A DNA stretch of 64,000 bases from an uncultured Bacteroides sp. (GTDB lineage: Bacteria > Bacillota > Clostridia > Lachnospirales > Lachnospiraceae): positions 1-64,000 of the forward strand of contig CAMECH010000008.1 of the NCBI GenBank assembly GCA_945913015.1, given 5' to 3'. Shown piece after piece: positions 51,850-61,291 of the stretch (the first letter of the stretch is position 1; each line of letters begins with the position of its first letter). A program made the position numbers and the translations under genes. Below the pieces are notes generated by a model. It saw only the letters and a program-made list of their open reading frames with translations, was not told the DNA's origin and made no database searches.

Positions 51850-53439
51850 ATGGAAGAAAAGAGCTTACAGGCAACCGTGGATAAATTTTATAAGAAAATA
51901 CCGGCAAGTGCAAGGCTTGCCACAGGCGCAACATTTCTCATGGGAATCTTATTCAACCTGTTTGTTTTTACCAATAAATCAGTAAACCATGACGATATAA
52001 TGGCGGAATTTATATTTAACAAGCAGCTTGATATTGTTTCGGGGCGCTATATGTGGCTTATTATAAGACGTATCACGTCATACTATGATATGCCGATGTT
52101 TTTTGGAATAATAGGAATGCTTGCGCTTGCGCTTTCGGCAGGAATGATAGTATATCTGCTCGGAGTAAAGGATAAGCTGTTTGTGCTGCTGATTTCAGGC
52201 ATTATGGCATCATTTCCGATAAATGCATGCTACTATTCATACCTGAGTATATCGCCGATTTATTATTTTGCAATAATCACAGCAGTTCTGGGTGTGTTTC
52301 TGGTGGACAGATGCGGCAAATACGCAGGGATTTTTCTGGCGGGCATGTGCATAATGATGTCGCTTGCAACATATCAGTCATTTCTTGCGCTTACGATAGG
52401 TCTTGTGTTTATAATGGCATTTCTTGACCTGTTTAGAAATGATTTTAAAATAGGAAAATGGTTTTTTAAATATTTAAGGTATGCTGTTGCGGCTGTGCTC
52501 GGATTCGTGTTCTACTTTGTGGGAACCAAGATTTCGCTTGCGGTAACAGGAGAGCAGCTCAGGCAGTATGCAGGAACAGATAAAATGTTCAGCCTTGAGT
52601 TTGTGGAGATTTTAAAGAGCTTTAAGACGACGTGGGAAAACCAGAAAGAATTTTATTTTACCACACAGGCTGTTTCTTCAAGAGGATTTGTGTGGATTAA
52701 CAGAGTTGTGCTCGCAGCAATACTGGTTATTGTCATAGTGCAGCTTGTGCACCTTATACGTGATAAAAAATACGTTCAGGCGGCCGTGACTGTCGCCATG
52801 ACAGCGGCGTCACCATTTTTCCTGAATTTCATCTATATTATGATGAACGGAAAATCTTCGGTGCATATGCTTATGAAGTATGCTCTGATATTACCGTATT
52901 TCCTGATTATTGCGCTGGTATGTGCAACTGACTGGAGAATGCTCATCAGAAAGTTCAATGTAAAATATGTGCTTCAGTGGGCGGCGGCGCTCTGTGCAGT
53001 GGGAATCATTTATTACGGAGCGCTTACATCAAACCAGCTGTACTTAAGAATGTATTACAATACGCAGGCGATTGATTCATTCTGCACACAGCTTCTGGCA
53101 CAGCTTTCGATGCAGGAAAATTTCTCAACGGATGAGCCGGTGTATTTTGCAAACTTTACAACATTTTTTAATGAGAATTATGTAACGACAGCAACATTTA
53201 CACAGGATCTGCATCCGTATGTGTGGATGGGAACGGACATATATCTTGACTGGTATTCAAGCAACCATCTTATCAGATATATGGATTTTAACCATCATAT
53301 AAAGCTTATAGCAAGTAATAACAAATCGAGAGAGGACGAAGTCAAAGCTACGGAAGAATTTAAAAATATGCCGTGCTACCCTGACGGAGGCTCAATTAAA
53401 ACAATTAACGGACTGCTTACGGTGAAATTCGCCAACTGA
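51850..53439 (+). CDS. GtrII-like membrane glucosyltransferase
   Basis: A 529-residue multi-pass protein with FTNKSVNHDDIMAEF early, where the Asp pair sits in the first outside loop, then GRYMWLIIRRI, FPINACYYSYLSISPIYYFA and LATYQSFLAL. This resembles the GtrII family that decorates glycans from polyprenyl-phosphate glucose. The GtrB-like enzyme at 43065 could supply the donor. The C-terminus (about 425-529) is an outside domain. GAGAGG precedes the ATG. Confidence 0.82.
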   Translation: MEEKSLQATVDKFYKKIPASARLATGATFLMGILFNLFVFTNKSVNHDDIMAEFIFNKQLDIVSGRYMWLIIRRITSYYDMPMFFGIIGMLALALSAGMIVYLLGVKDKLFVLLISGIMASFPINACYYSYLSISPIYYFAIITAVLGVFLVDRCGKYAGIFLAGMCIMMSLATYQSFLALTIGLVFIMAFLDLFRNDFKIGKWFFKYLRYAVAAVLGFVFYFVGTKISLAVTGEQLRQYAGTDKMFSLEFVEILKSFKTTWENQKEFYFTTQAVSSRGFVWINRVVLAAILVIVIVQLVHLIRDKKYVQAAVTVAMTAASPFFLNFIYIMMNGKSSVHMLMKYALILPYFLIIALVCATDWRMLIRKFNVKYVLQWAAALCAVGIIYYGALTSNQLYLRMYYNTQAIDSFCTQLLAQLSMQENFSTDEPVYFANFTTFFNENYVTTATFTQDLHPYVWMGTDIYLDWYSSNHLIRYMDFNHHIKLIASNNKSREDEVKATEEFKNMPCYPDGGSIKTINGLLTVKFAN

Positions 53440-53477
53440 TTAAACATGCAGAAGGCCGCATAGAAAAGAGGAGTATT

Positions 53478-55115
53478 GTGACAGACAGACTTACAGGCTT
53501 ATTAAATAAAAATCAAAAGAAAATAATAGCGTTTGTTATGCTTGTAATGACTATCGCAGGCTTTGCGGTGACTGGCGGATACGGAGTGCCGCTTGATGAA
53601 GCGATTGAGATGAGTATTCTTACATCCAATGTAAAGGAGTATGCAATGCATATTCCGGGGTCGCTTGGAGATAGGCTTGAGAATAAATTTTCCTATGTTA
53701 TTCCAATCTCACAAAGCGAGGAAAAAGACCACGGAATAGCAGCATATTACGGATATGTACCGCTTCATGTGCTTGCTGACGATGCAAGGGCGCAGTCGGC
53801 GATATGGCATGCGTATACATTTCTGATATTTATGGCAGGTGTATTTGCCATGTACGGAATTGTGAGGGAGCTTTCCGGTTCTTCGTGGCAGGCGCTGTTT
53901 GCGGCTTTAATGCTCTATCTTTCGCCGAGGATGTTTGCCGAGGGACACTACAACAACAAGGACATGGTGGTTATGTCCTTTGTGCTTCTTACAATATATT
54001 TCGGAATTAAAATGATTCGCACGAAGAAATACATTTTTGCGGTTTTGTTTGCGGCAGCGGCAGCGGTTGCGACCAATACGAAGATTGTGGGAGCATGGTT
54101 TTTTGGTATTACAGGCATTGCATATCTTGTGTATCTGATAGCAGCAAAAGAACTGAAGAAGCATAACGTGCTGGTGGGAATTGCGGCGATTGTTGCATTT
54201 TTTGCGGGATACGTGCTGCTCACTCCGGCGATGTGGAATAATCCGGTTGAATTTATAAGATATCTGCTTGTGTATGCACAGGATTTTGACCGTTGGGACA
54301 ATAATATTTTGTTTGAGGGGAATATATACAGGTATTCGGTAAATCCGCCGCCAAAGTATTATCTGCTCAAAATGATTTTCATAACAACGCCTGTTTATAT
54401 ACTTGCGTTAAATGCTGCGGGGGTAGTGCTTACAATAGTAAACCTGGTTAAGAGCATATTAAGTGACAGAAAAGCCCTTGTCATGGCAGTAAATCTTCTT
54501 CTGTGGGCATTTCCGCTGACATTTGCTGTTATAAGCGGCACAAGGGTGTATAATGGATGGAGACATTTTTATTTTGTGTACGGGCCGATGGTAATTACGG
54601 CATCATATGCCGTATACTGTGCTGCAAAAGCTTTGGCAGTGTCAGCTAAGAAATATGTAAAGGAAGGTCTTACTGCAGCGGCGTGCCTGATTGTGATGAT
54701 TTCATCAATAGGGCTTGTAGTCAGTCATCCGCACCAGTATGCGTATTTTAATATATTTGCCGGAAGTGATGCAGAGAATAATTATGAGACGGATTACTGG
54801 ATGGTATCCACAAAGGCAGCACTGAAGGAACTGTATGAAAAAAAATATGACGGTAAAAATGCGATAAAAATAGCAAGTATAGGCAGGATGAATGTAAACG
54901 CAATGGGCAAGGCGCTCAGGGCAATGCCGGAAGAGATGGCGGGAGCATTTAAAACCTGCGATATGTCTGAGGCAGAATATTTATTTGTAAATCCGTACGG
55001 ACTTGTACTTGACACAAGTGTTAATTTTGAAGTAGAAAATAAAGAAAAAGAAGTATCTGTTAAGTCATACGGCAATGAAATTGCCGCAATATATAAAATT
55101 GGAAATGGGGATTAA
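53478..55115 (+). CDS. GT39-like membrane glycosyltransferase (PMT family style)
   Basis: A 545-residue GT-C protein starting at a GTG behind AGAGGAG. The first outside loop has GYGVPLDEAIEM with the catalytic-type Asp-Glu. SPRMFAEGHYNNKDMVVMSF and AVATNTKIVGAW are hallmarks of protein-mannosyltransferase-like GT39 enzymes. The C-terminal 110 residues are outside and include HPHQYAYFNIFAGSDAENNYETDYW. It transfers a sugar from a polyprenyl phosphate carrier; the acceptor is unknown. The next gene starts at its stop. Confidence 0.82.
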   Translation: MTDRLTGLLNKNQKKIIAFVMLVMTIAGFAVTGGYGVPLDEAIEMSILTSNVKEYAMHIPGSLGDRLENKFSYVIPISQSEEKDHGIAAYYGYVPLHVLADDARAQSAIWHAYTFLIFMAGVFAMYGIVRELSGSSWQALFAALMLYLSPRMFAEGHYNNKDMVVMSFVLLTIYFGIKMIRTKKYIFAVLFAAAAAVATNTKIVGAWFFGITGIAYLVYLIAAKELKKHNVLVGIAAIVAFFAGYVLLTPAMWNNPVEFIRYLLVYAQDFDRWDNNILFEGNIYRYSVNPPPKYYLLKMIFITTPVYILALNAAGVVLTIVNLVKSILSDRKALVMAVNLLLWAFPLTFAVISGTRVYNGWRHFYFVYGPMVITASYAVYCAAKALAVSAKKYVKEGLTAAACLIVMISSIGLVVSHPHQYAYFNIFAGSDAENNYETDYWMVSTKAALKELYEKKYDGKNAIKIASIGRMNVNAMGKALRAMPEEMAGAFKTCDMSEAEYLFVNPYGLVLDTSVNFEVENKEKEVSVKSYGNEIAAIYKIGNGD

Positions 55116-56684
55116 ATGAAAAGAAAAGAACTTCGTTTTAATTTAATACTGACGCTTGTTCTGGCAGCAGAGATACTTATTTCGATGTACTTTACATACA
55201 AATATGGTGTTAATAATGTGGATGCCGACAATTCCTCGGAGATGGTGCTTTCAAACCTGCTTGCATCAGAGGGAGGCTTCCTTAGCAGGAACTGGTTTTA
55301 TTCGACTGAGCTTCGGGTGATAAACACGCAGATTGTACTGTCGCTTTTGTTCAGGGTTTTTGACAGCTGGCAGCTTGTAAGAACGCTCGGAAGTGGTATA
55401 CTTATGGCAGTCATGGCATGCACATACCTTTATATGGTGCATGAGGCAGGTCTCGGACGCAGGGGAAAAGCCTCGTCGGTGCTGCTTCTGGTGCCGTTTT
55501 GCCACTGTTACCAGCAGTTTGTGCTGTTCGGATTGTATTATATACCGCATATAAGCATTTCATTTTTGACAATAGGGCTGTTTATCGGTTCATTAAAGAA
55601 AAATAAGCTGTGGCGCATAAAGGCGGCGCTTAATCTGCTTCTTGCACTGGCGGCAGGGCTTGGCGGTATAAGGATGCTTGTGGTATTATATTGTCCGCTT
55701 CTTCTTGGCAGCGCGGCATACTGCCTGTTAAAATATCTAAAAGAAAAGACAGCTGTTTACGGTGAAATGATAATGCCGGCGGCTATGGCACTGGCGGCGG
55801 GAGTCGGATATGTACTCAATTCATCGGTGCTTTCGGATATATTTACATTTAAAAGCTTTAACGGAACAGAATTTTCCAATCCCGATATATTCGGAAGAAG
55901 CGATAAGATAATTAACGGAATTCTCGCATTTTGCGGATATAAAGAGGGAAGGCGTGTAATCGGTCCGGGGATTATTGCCAACGGACTTGCGCTGCTTTTG
56001 TTCATTTTTCTGATATTTATGATTGTAAAATTGATTAAGGGGATTTACGATTATAGCAGAAATGAACAAATTGTGGTATGTTTCTTTGGAGCCACTTTTT
56101 CGGTAAATATGTTTACTTTTTATTTTGCGGATATGTGGGAGACGAACGGAAATTATCTCATTCCGTTTATGATATGGATGATTCCGCTGTTTGCCGTATA
56201 TTTCAATCATACAGATATGAAGCAGAGATTTGCAAAATGTGCAATGACGCTTGTGGCGTGTACATTTGTGATTAATTCTGCAATGGTGTACTCAGAGTGG
56301 AAGAATACGGATATCAACTCCGGCAAGGAGGGGATTATAAAGTATCTTCTGAATAACGGATACGAGAGAGGATATGCCGATTTCTGGGATGCCAACGTAT
56401 TTACGGAGCTTTCGGACGGTAAGCTTTCGATGTGTAATCTGAGAACGATTGATGAATCATTTTCGGCACTTGAATGGCTTATGGATAAAAGATATACTGA
56501 GTGGGATGAGGATAGTAAGGTGTTTATAATAGTGGATAACGCATTTTCATGGGAAAATCGTGATACACTGTCATATCTTAATCGTGAATATATGGTTGCG
56601 CAAAATGCAGATTATTGTGTATTTGCATTTGAAAATGATGCGCAGCTGGCACGAATAGTGGAGGAAGGTAAGCACAGGCAATGA
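55116..56684 (+). CDS. GT-C-like multi-pass membrane protein
   Basis: A 522-residue protein of no firmly recognised family. It has about ten membrane segments, an early outside loop with VDADNSSEMVLSNLLASE, where an Asp lies at the position of GT-C catalytic acids, and RNWFYSTELRVINTQIV. The C-terminal ~130 residues are outside. Its position between GT39-like and GT4 genes, start directly after the previous stop and 4-bp overlap with the next gene support a role in the same glycan pathway. Confidence 0.65.
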   Translation: MKRKELRFNLILTLVLAAEILISMYFTYKYGVNNVDADNSSEMVLSNLLASEGGFLSRNWFYSTELRVINTQIVLSLLFRVFDSWQLVRTLGSGILMAVMACTYLYMVHEAGLGRRGKASSVLLLVPFCHCYQQFVLFGLYYIPHISISFLTIGLFIGSLKKNKLWRIKAALNLLLALAAGLGGIRMLVVLYCPLLLGSAAYCLLKYLKEKTAVYGEMIMPAAMALAAGVGYVLNSSVLSDIFTFKSFNGTEFSNPDIFGRSDKIINGILAFCGYKEGRRVIGPGIIANGLALLLFIFLIFMIVKLIKGIYDYSRNEQIVVCFFGATFSVNMFTFYFADMWETNGNYLIPFMIWMIPLFAVYFNHTDMKQRFAKCAMTLVACTFVINSAMVYSEWKNTDINSGKEGIIKYLLNNGYERGYADFWDANVFTELSDGKLSMCNLRTIDESFSALEWLMDKRYTEWDEDSKVFIIVDNAFSWENRDTLSYLNREYMVAQNADYCVFAFENDAQLARIVEEGKHRQ

Positions 56685-57799
56685 AAATTTCAATTGTTAC
56701 ACTTGGAATGATGCAAAAGCAGCAGGGTAAATTTTACAATGCACAGGATATAGGACTTGGACGCGCACTTGCCAATATGGGCAATGACGTTGATGTATTT
56801 AATTTTGTTCCGCTTGAAGCAATGTCGGGGGAAAATGTTGAAGAACTCGGTGAAAGACTTTGTTTTCACCAGATTCCGACAAAAGCTACGGGCGTCCATT
56901 CAATGTATAAGAAGGATTTTATTCCGGAGGATACACAGGGAGTTGTATGCTTTTCGGACAATCAGATGAATTTTGAGAGGATTCTTGGTTTCTGCAAGAA
57001 GCGTGGCATTACATGTATTCCTTATGTCGGGGTGCTTGGAAGCAATAATGACAACAAGCTTAAGGGAATGCTGATGAATATGATTTCGGATAATATGAAG
57101 CATTACCGCATGATGACGGTTCTTGCAAAGACGCCGGACGTTATGAAGGAAATGAAGGGTCAGGGCGTTAATTCGGTAGTACTGGCACCTGTGTGTCTTG
57201 ATGAAACGCTGTTGAATAAAAATTATGCCGAGACAGATGTCAATGATATCAAGGCCGAGCTTGGGCGTCTGCACGGCAGGGATTTTTCCGGCAATGTAGT
57301 TCTTTATGTAGGACGTCTTCAGGCGGAGAAACAGCCGGTTGAGATGGTTGACGTATTTGCGGAGATTAAGAAAATGGTTCATTCAAGCCAGCTTGTCATG
57401 ATTGGCAGCGGCCCGCTCGAGGGTGCAGTAAGAGCCGAAATCGGGCGAAAGGGACTGTTTGAGTGCGTGACTTTGATTGACCGTGTGGAAAACAGCCAGA
57501 TGTGGAAATACTACAGAATGGCAGACAATGTGATTAATCTCAATGAGCATGAGATATTCGGAATGTCAATTCTTGAGGCAATGTATTACGAGAGAAGAGT
57601 GGTGGCCATTGATTCTCCGGGACCAAGATTTATCATGGAGAATGACAGTCAGGGCATGGTATGTGAGAGTATTGATAATGTCGCAGAGGCAGTATACAAA
57701 CCAAACGGAAAATTTGACGGCAAAGAGGCACACAGAAGAATAGAAGAGAACTTCCTGTGGCCGGCAACTGCTGAAATCATAATGCAGCAGTTGTCATAA
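56681..57799 (+). CDS. GT4 family glycosyltransferase
   Basis: A 372-residue GT-B enzyme overlapping the previous gene by 4 bp. It opens MKISIVTLGMMQKQQGKFYN and has LYVGRLQAEKQPVEMVDVFAEI, MIGSGPLEGAVRAEIG and LNEHEIFGMSILEAMYYERR, in which the usual EGFG is EIFG with the downstream Glu kept. It acts on a cytosolic lipid-linked acceptor. Donor unknown. Confidence 0.87.
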   Translation: MKISIVTLGMMQKQQGKFYNAQDIGLGRALANMGNDVDVFNFVPLEAMSGENVEELGERLCFHQIPTKATGVHSMYKKDFIPEDTQGVVCFSDNQMNFERILGFCKKRGITCIPYVGVLGSNNDNKLKGMLMNMISDNMKHYRMMTVLAKTPDVMKEMKGQGVNSVVLAPVCLDETLLNKNYAETDVNDIKAELGRLHGRDFSGNVVLYVGRLQAEKQPVEMVDVFAEIKKMVHSSQLVMIGSGPLEGAVRAEIGRKGLFECVTLIDRVENSQMWKYYRMADNVINLNEHEIFGMSILEAMYYERRVVAIDSPGPRFIMENDSQGMVCESIDNVAEAVYKPNGKFDGKEAHRRIEENFLWPATAEIIMQQLS

Positions 57800-57831
57800 T
57801 GTCTATGTAGTTATGCGGAATGGGGATTAAC

Positions 57832-58758
57832 ATGAAAGCACCGATTATTGTTTTTGCATATAACAGAAAAGACCATCTTGAGCGCACAATTAACGCACTT
57901 GCAGCCAATGAGGGGGCAGGGGCTTCGGACTTGTTTGTGTTTGTGGATGCGCCAAAGCAGGGGGCGGCTGATGAAAGAAATGAAGCGGTTCGCAGCTTTC
58001 TTACGGAATATAAGCAGGCGCATGAAAAAGATGGTACATTTAACTCAATCACGCTTACTATGGCAGCAGAACACAAAGGACTTGCAAATTCAGTAATCAG
58101 CGGGGTTTCATTGGTTATTGAGAAATATAAATGCGCCATAGTGGTTGAAGATGATATTGTGACGTCACCATATTTTCTGAACTATATGAACGATGCCCTT
58201 GAGTATTATAAAGACGATAAGAAAGTGTGGTCGATAAGCGGATATACTCTGCCGCTTAAATCACTTCAGAATTACAGCGATGATGTATATGCCTTTTACC
58301 GCTGCTGCAGCTGGGGCTGGGCAACATGGGAGGACAGATGGAAGTTAAATGACTGGGAAGTAAAGGATTTTGCGGATTTTGACAGGAATTTCTTTAAGCG
58401 GCAAAAGTTTAACCGCGGCGGAAGGGATTTGTCTTTCCAGCTTGACAGGCAGATGCTCGGATGGATTGATTCATGGGCAATACGATGGGGCTACAACGAA
58501 TATAAAAATGATATGGTTACCATATATCCGGCCGCTTCCTATGTCGATAATGAGGGATTTGACGGAACGGGGACTCATTTCGGAACAGTAAGCACCAATT
58601 ATGACACGAAGATACAGGGGAAGAAGGAATACAGATTTGTAAAGCCTGTGACAGACAGGGCGGTAGCCAAAGAATTTCAGGCGAGATATTCCGAAAAATG
58701 GATTAAGGCAATGGTAAAGGAAGTACTGTACTGTCTGCATCTGTACAAGGTTAAGTAA
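57832..58758 (+). CDS. GT-A type glycosyltransferase (GNT-I-like)
   Basis: A 308-residue protein with APIIVFAYNRKDHLERTI at the N-terminus and IVVEDDIVTSPYFLNYM, an EDD metal-binding motif followed by the F-x2-Y-M pattern seen in GNT-I-like enzymes of capsule clusters. SWGWATWEDRW and DSWAIRWGY later are typical as well. It lies just before the heptose genes. Start 57832 shares the initiation context GGAATGGRGATT with rfbB and 21032. Confidence 0.82.
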   Translation: MKAPIIVFAYNRKDHLERTINALAANEGAGASDLFVFVDAPKQGAADERNEAVRSFLTEYKQAHEKDGTFNSITLTMAAEHKGLANSVISGVSLVIEKYKCAIVVEDDIVTSPYFLNYMNDALEYYKDDKKVWSISGYTLPLKSLQNYSDDVYAFYRCCSWGWATWEDRWKLNDWEVKDFADFDRNFFKRQKFNRGGRDLSFQLDRQMLGWIDSWAIRWGYNEYKNDMVTIYPAASYVDNEGFDGTGTHFGTVSTNYDTKIQGKKEYRFVKPVTDRAVAKEFQARYSEKWIKAMVKEVLYCLHLYKVK

Positions 58759-58782
58759 ATCAGGAACGGAGCTTAAAATCAT

Positions 58783-59364
58783 ATGACAAATATTAACATT
58801 TTGAAAGATGAAATTGAAAAAAGTATTGCGGTCAAGCAGTCACTTCTCAGCGATGAGAAGATGCTTGAACTTGTAGAAAAAGTTTCCGACGTATGCGTGG
58901 AAAGCTACAAAAACGGCGGCAAAGTACTGGCGTGCGGCAATGGCGGAAGCGCTTCCGATGCGCAGCATATGACGGGGGAACTGGTTGGAAGATACCTCAT
59001 GGAAAGACAGGGTATTCCTGCAATTGCGCTTGATGCCAACACAACGATACTCACGGCACTCGGCAATGATTACAGCTATGAAGAAGCATATATGAAAGAG
59101 GTTGTGGCTCTTGGAAAGAAGGGGGATGTCCTTTTTGCAATTTCGACAAGCGGCAACTCAAAGAACTGCTGTCTTGCGGCAAAGAAGGCAAAGGAGCTCG
59201 GAATTGTTACTGTTGCGCTCACAGGCAAAAACGGAGGCGAGCTTAAAAATATATGCGATTATACATTTAATGTGGATTCTGTGGAGACACCGAGAATACA
59301 GGAGACACATATTTTGATTATTCATATGATTTGTGGTATGATAGAGCGTAAGTTTTTCAATTGA
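58783..59364 (+). CDS. gmhA: sedoheptulose-7-phosphate isomerase
   Basis: A 193-residue SIS-domain enzyme with CGNGGSASDAQHMTGELVGR, STSGNSKNC and TPRIQETHILIIHMICGMIE, including the metal-binding His/Glu/Gln/His positions of GmhA. It makes D-glycero-D-manno-heptose 7-phosphate, the first step to activated heptose. The partner kinase/nucleotidyltransferase is probably the fusion at 62219. A GmhB phosphatase is not in the window. Confidence 0.94.
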   Translation: MTNINILKDEIEKSIAVKQSLLSDEKMLELVEKVSDVCVESYKNGGKVLACGNGGSASDAQHMTGELVGRYLMERQGIPAIALDANTTILTALGNDYSYEEAYMKEVVALGKKGDVLFAISTSGNSKNCCLAAKKAKELGIVTVALTGKNGGELKNICDYTFNVDSVETPRIQETHILIIHMICGMIERKFFN

Positions 59365-59413
59365 GACATATGGCATTGCAGGTGCAGAATGTCTGTGATT
59401 AAAGGAGATCCAC

Positions 59414-61291
59414 GTGTGCGGAATATTTGGAACGGTTAATTATAGAATAAGCGAAGAGCAGGGCATGGCCTGCCTTAATGAAATGATACACCGCGGTCCT
59501 GACGGATTTGGAATCTGGCAGGAGGGTGGAGTGACGCTTGGACACAGAAGACTGTCAATCCTTGATTTGTCGGAGAATGGCAGACAGCCTATGTCATATG
59601 CTGACGGAAGATACCAGATTACATTTAACGGAGAAATTTATAATTTTATTGAAATAAGAAATGAACTTATGGCAAAGGGCTATAGGTTTAAAAGTGATAC
59701 GGATACAGAGGTGATTGCTGCGGCATTTGCAGAGTGGCAGGAAGGGTGCCTTGACAGATTTAACGGAATGTGGACATTTGCCATATGGGACAGGAAAACC
59801 AGGCGCCTTTTTATAAGCCGTGACCGATTCGGAATAAAGCCTCTCTATATTGCAGACATGAACGGCAGGATAATATTTGCTTCGGAGATGAAAGCAATAG
59901 TGCCGGTTATGGACAAGGTTGAAGTAAACCGTGACATGATTGAAAGGTATAAGAAGAATCCTCATTATGAGATGGAGGAGGATTGCCTCGTTGAGGGAAT
60001 AAAGAGATTTCCGGCAGGTCATTACGCATGGATATCGCAGGATGGCGTGATAGAGATGAGACGCTGGTGGAATACTCTTGACCACATAGAGGAGGTTCCG
60101 GATACTTATGAGGAACAGGTAGAGAAATTCCGCGAGCTTTTTCTTGATTCCTGCAAAATCCGTATGAGAAGTGATGTTACACTTGGAACCGCATTAAGCG
60201 GCGGACTTGACTCGAGTGCGACGATTTGTGCAATGGCACATATTATGAAGGGAAATGACCGCGAGAGAGTCAATGATGACTGGCAGCATGCATATGTTGC
60301 TACATTTGCAGGCACGCCTTTTGACGAAACCAGATATGCAAGACAGGTTACGGATTATCTTGGAATAAACAGCACATTTTTAAATATAGACGAGAGCGTG
60401 CCTTATGACGAGCTTTTGCGCAAGACATATCTTTTTGAGGATTTGTGGGTAAATACGCAGATTCCGATGATGAAGATATATGAGCAGGAGCGCAAGCACG
60501 GTACGCTTGTGTCGCTTGACGGACACGGCGCGGACGAGCTTTACTGCGGGTATAATTTTGATGCATTAAGAGCCCTGCCTGATGCAAGGTTTAAAATGAA
60601 TGATGTTAATAATATAGTAAGGGCATATGTAGACCAGTTAAGTGACAGTGAAGCTGATATTAATTCACCTGAATTTAAGAAAAAGAGAAATAAAATTTAC
60701 GCAGACAATCTGATTCATTACTACGGCAGGAAAATCTTAGGAAAGCCTGCGATAGACAGTGCATATACAGACCATCCGGCATGGAAGGAGATGGACAACT
60801 TAAACAAGGCACTGTTCGTGTCGACACATGAGACGATACTTCCGACGCTGCTTCGCAATTATGACAGGGACAGCATGGCGGCAAGCGTTGAGATACGTAT
60901 GCCGTTTATGGATTACAGGCTGGTGCGGTATGCATTTTCGCTGGGGTGGAAGGCGAAGCTGCACGACGGTTATACCAAGTCAATAATAAGAGATGCGATG
61001 GCGCCTTTTATGCCGGAGGATATCGCATACAGACGTACTAAGGTCGGGTTTAATGCACCAATCAATAACTGGATGAAAACATGTTACAGAGAAATGTTTA
61101 CTGATATAATGAGCTCAACAGAATTTATGAACTGTTCGCTGATTGATAATCCGGCGCAGGTCAGGGCCGATTTCGAGAAGGTACTTACCGATGACAGCGT
61201 ATCATTCAGCTTTGCATGCTATCAGGTATGGAACAAGCTTCAGTTGTTTTTGTGGGAAGAGGCTTTCATCAGAGGGAAAGGAAAAAATTAA
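59414..61291 (+). CDS. asnB: asparagine synthetase-like glutamine amidotransferase
   Basis: The 625-residue protein starts GTG TGC, so Cys2 is exposed as the glutaminase nucleophile after Met removal (MCGIFGTVNY). The glutaminase domain (1-210) has RGPDGFGIW, GHRRLSILDL and FNGEIYN. The synthetase domain has SGGLDSSAT (about 261-269) for ATP binding. Housekeeping asparagine synthesis is possible. Homologs inside glycan clusters are usually thought to amidate sugar acids, but no uronic-acid genes are visible here. The next gene starts within its stop codon. Confidence 0.88.
   Translation: MCGIFGTVNYRISEEQGMACLNEMIHRGPDGFGIWQEGGVTLGHRRLSILDLSENGRQPMSYADGRYQITFNGEIYNFIEIRNELMAKGYRFKSDTDTEVIAAAFAEWQEGCLDRFNGMWTFAIWDRKTRRLFISRDRFGIKPLYIADMNGRIIFASEMKAIVPVMDKVEVNRDMIERYKKNPHYEMEEDCLVEGIKRFPAGHYAWISQDGVIEMRRWWNTLDHIEEVPDTYEEQVEKFRELFLDSCKIRMRSDVTLGTALSGGLDSSATICAMAHIMKGNDRERVNDDWQHAYVATFAGTPFDETRYARQVTDYLGINSTFLNIDESVPYDELLRKTYLFEDLWVNTQIPMMKIYEQERKHGTLVSLDGHGADELYCGYNFDALRALPDARFKMNDVNNIVRAYVDQLSDSEADINSPEFKKKRNKIYADNLIHYYGRKILGKPAIDSAYTDHPAWKEMDNLNKALFVSTHETILPTLLRNYDRDSMAASVEIRMPFMDYRLVRYAFSLGWKAKLHDGYTKSIIRDAMAPFMPEDIAYRRTKVGFNAPINNWMKTCYREMFTDIMSSTEFMNCSLIDNPAQVRADFEKVLTDDSVSFSFACYQVWNKLQLFLWEEAFIRGKGKN

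Noticed and set aside
61216..61290. N-terminal extension of the GT8 gene
   Set aside because: It lies inside asnB in another frame; the ATG at 61291 overlaps the asnB stop and begins the conserved domain.
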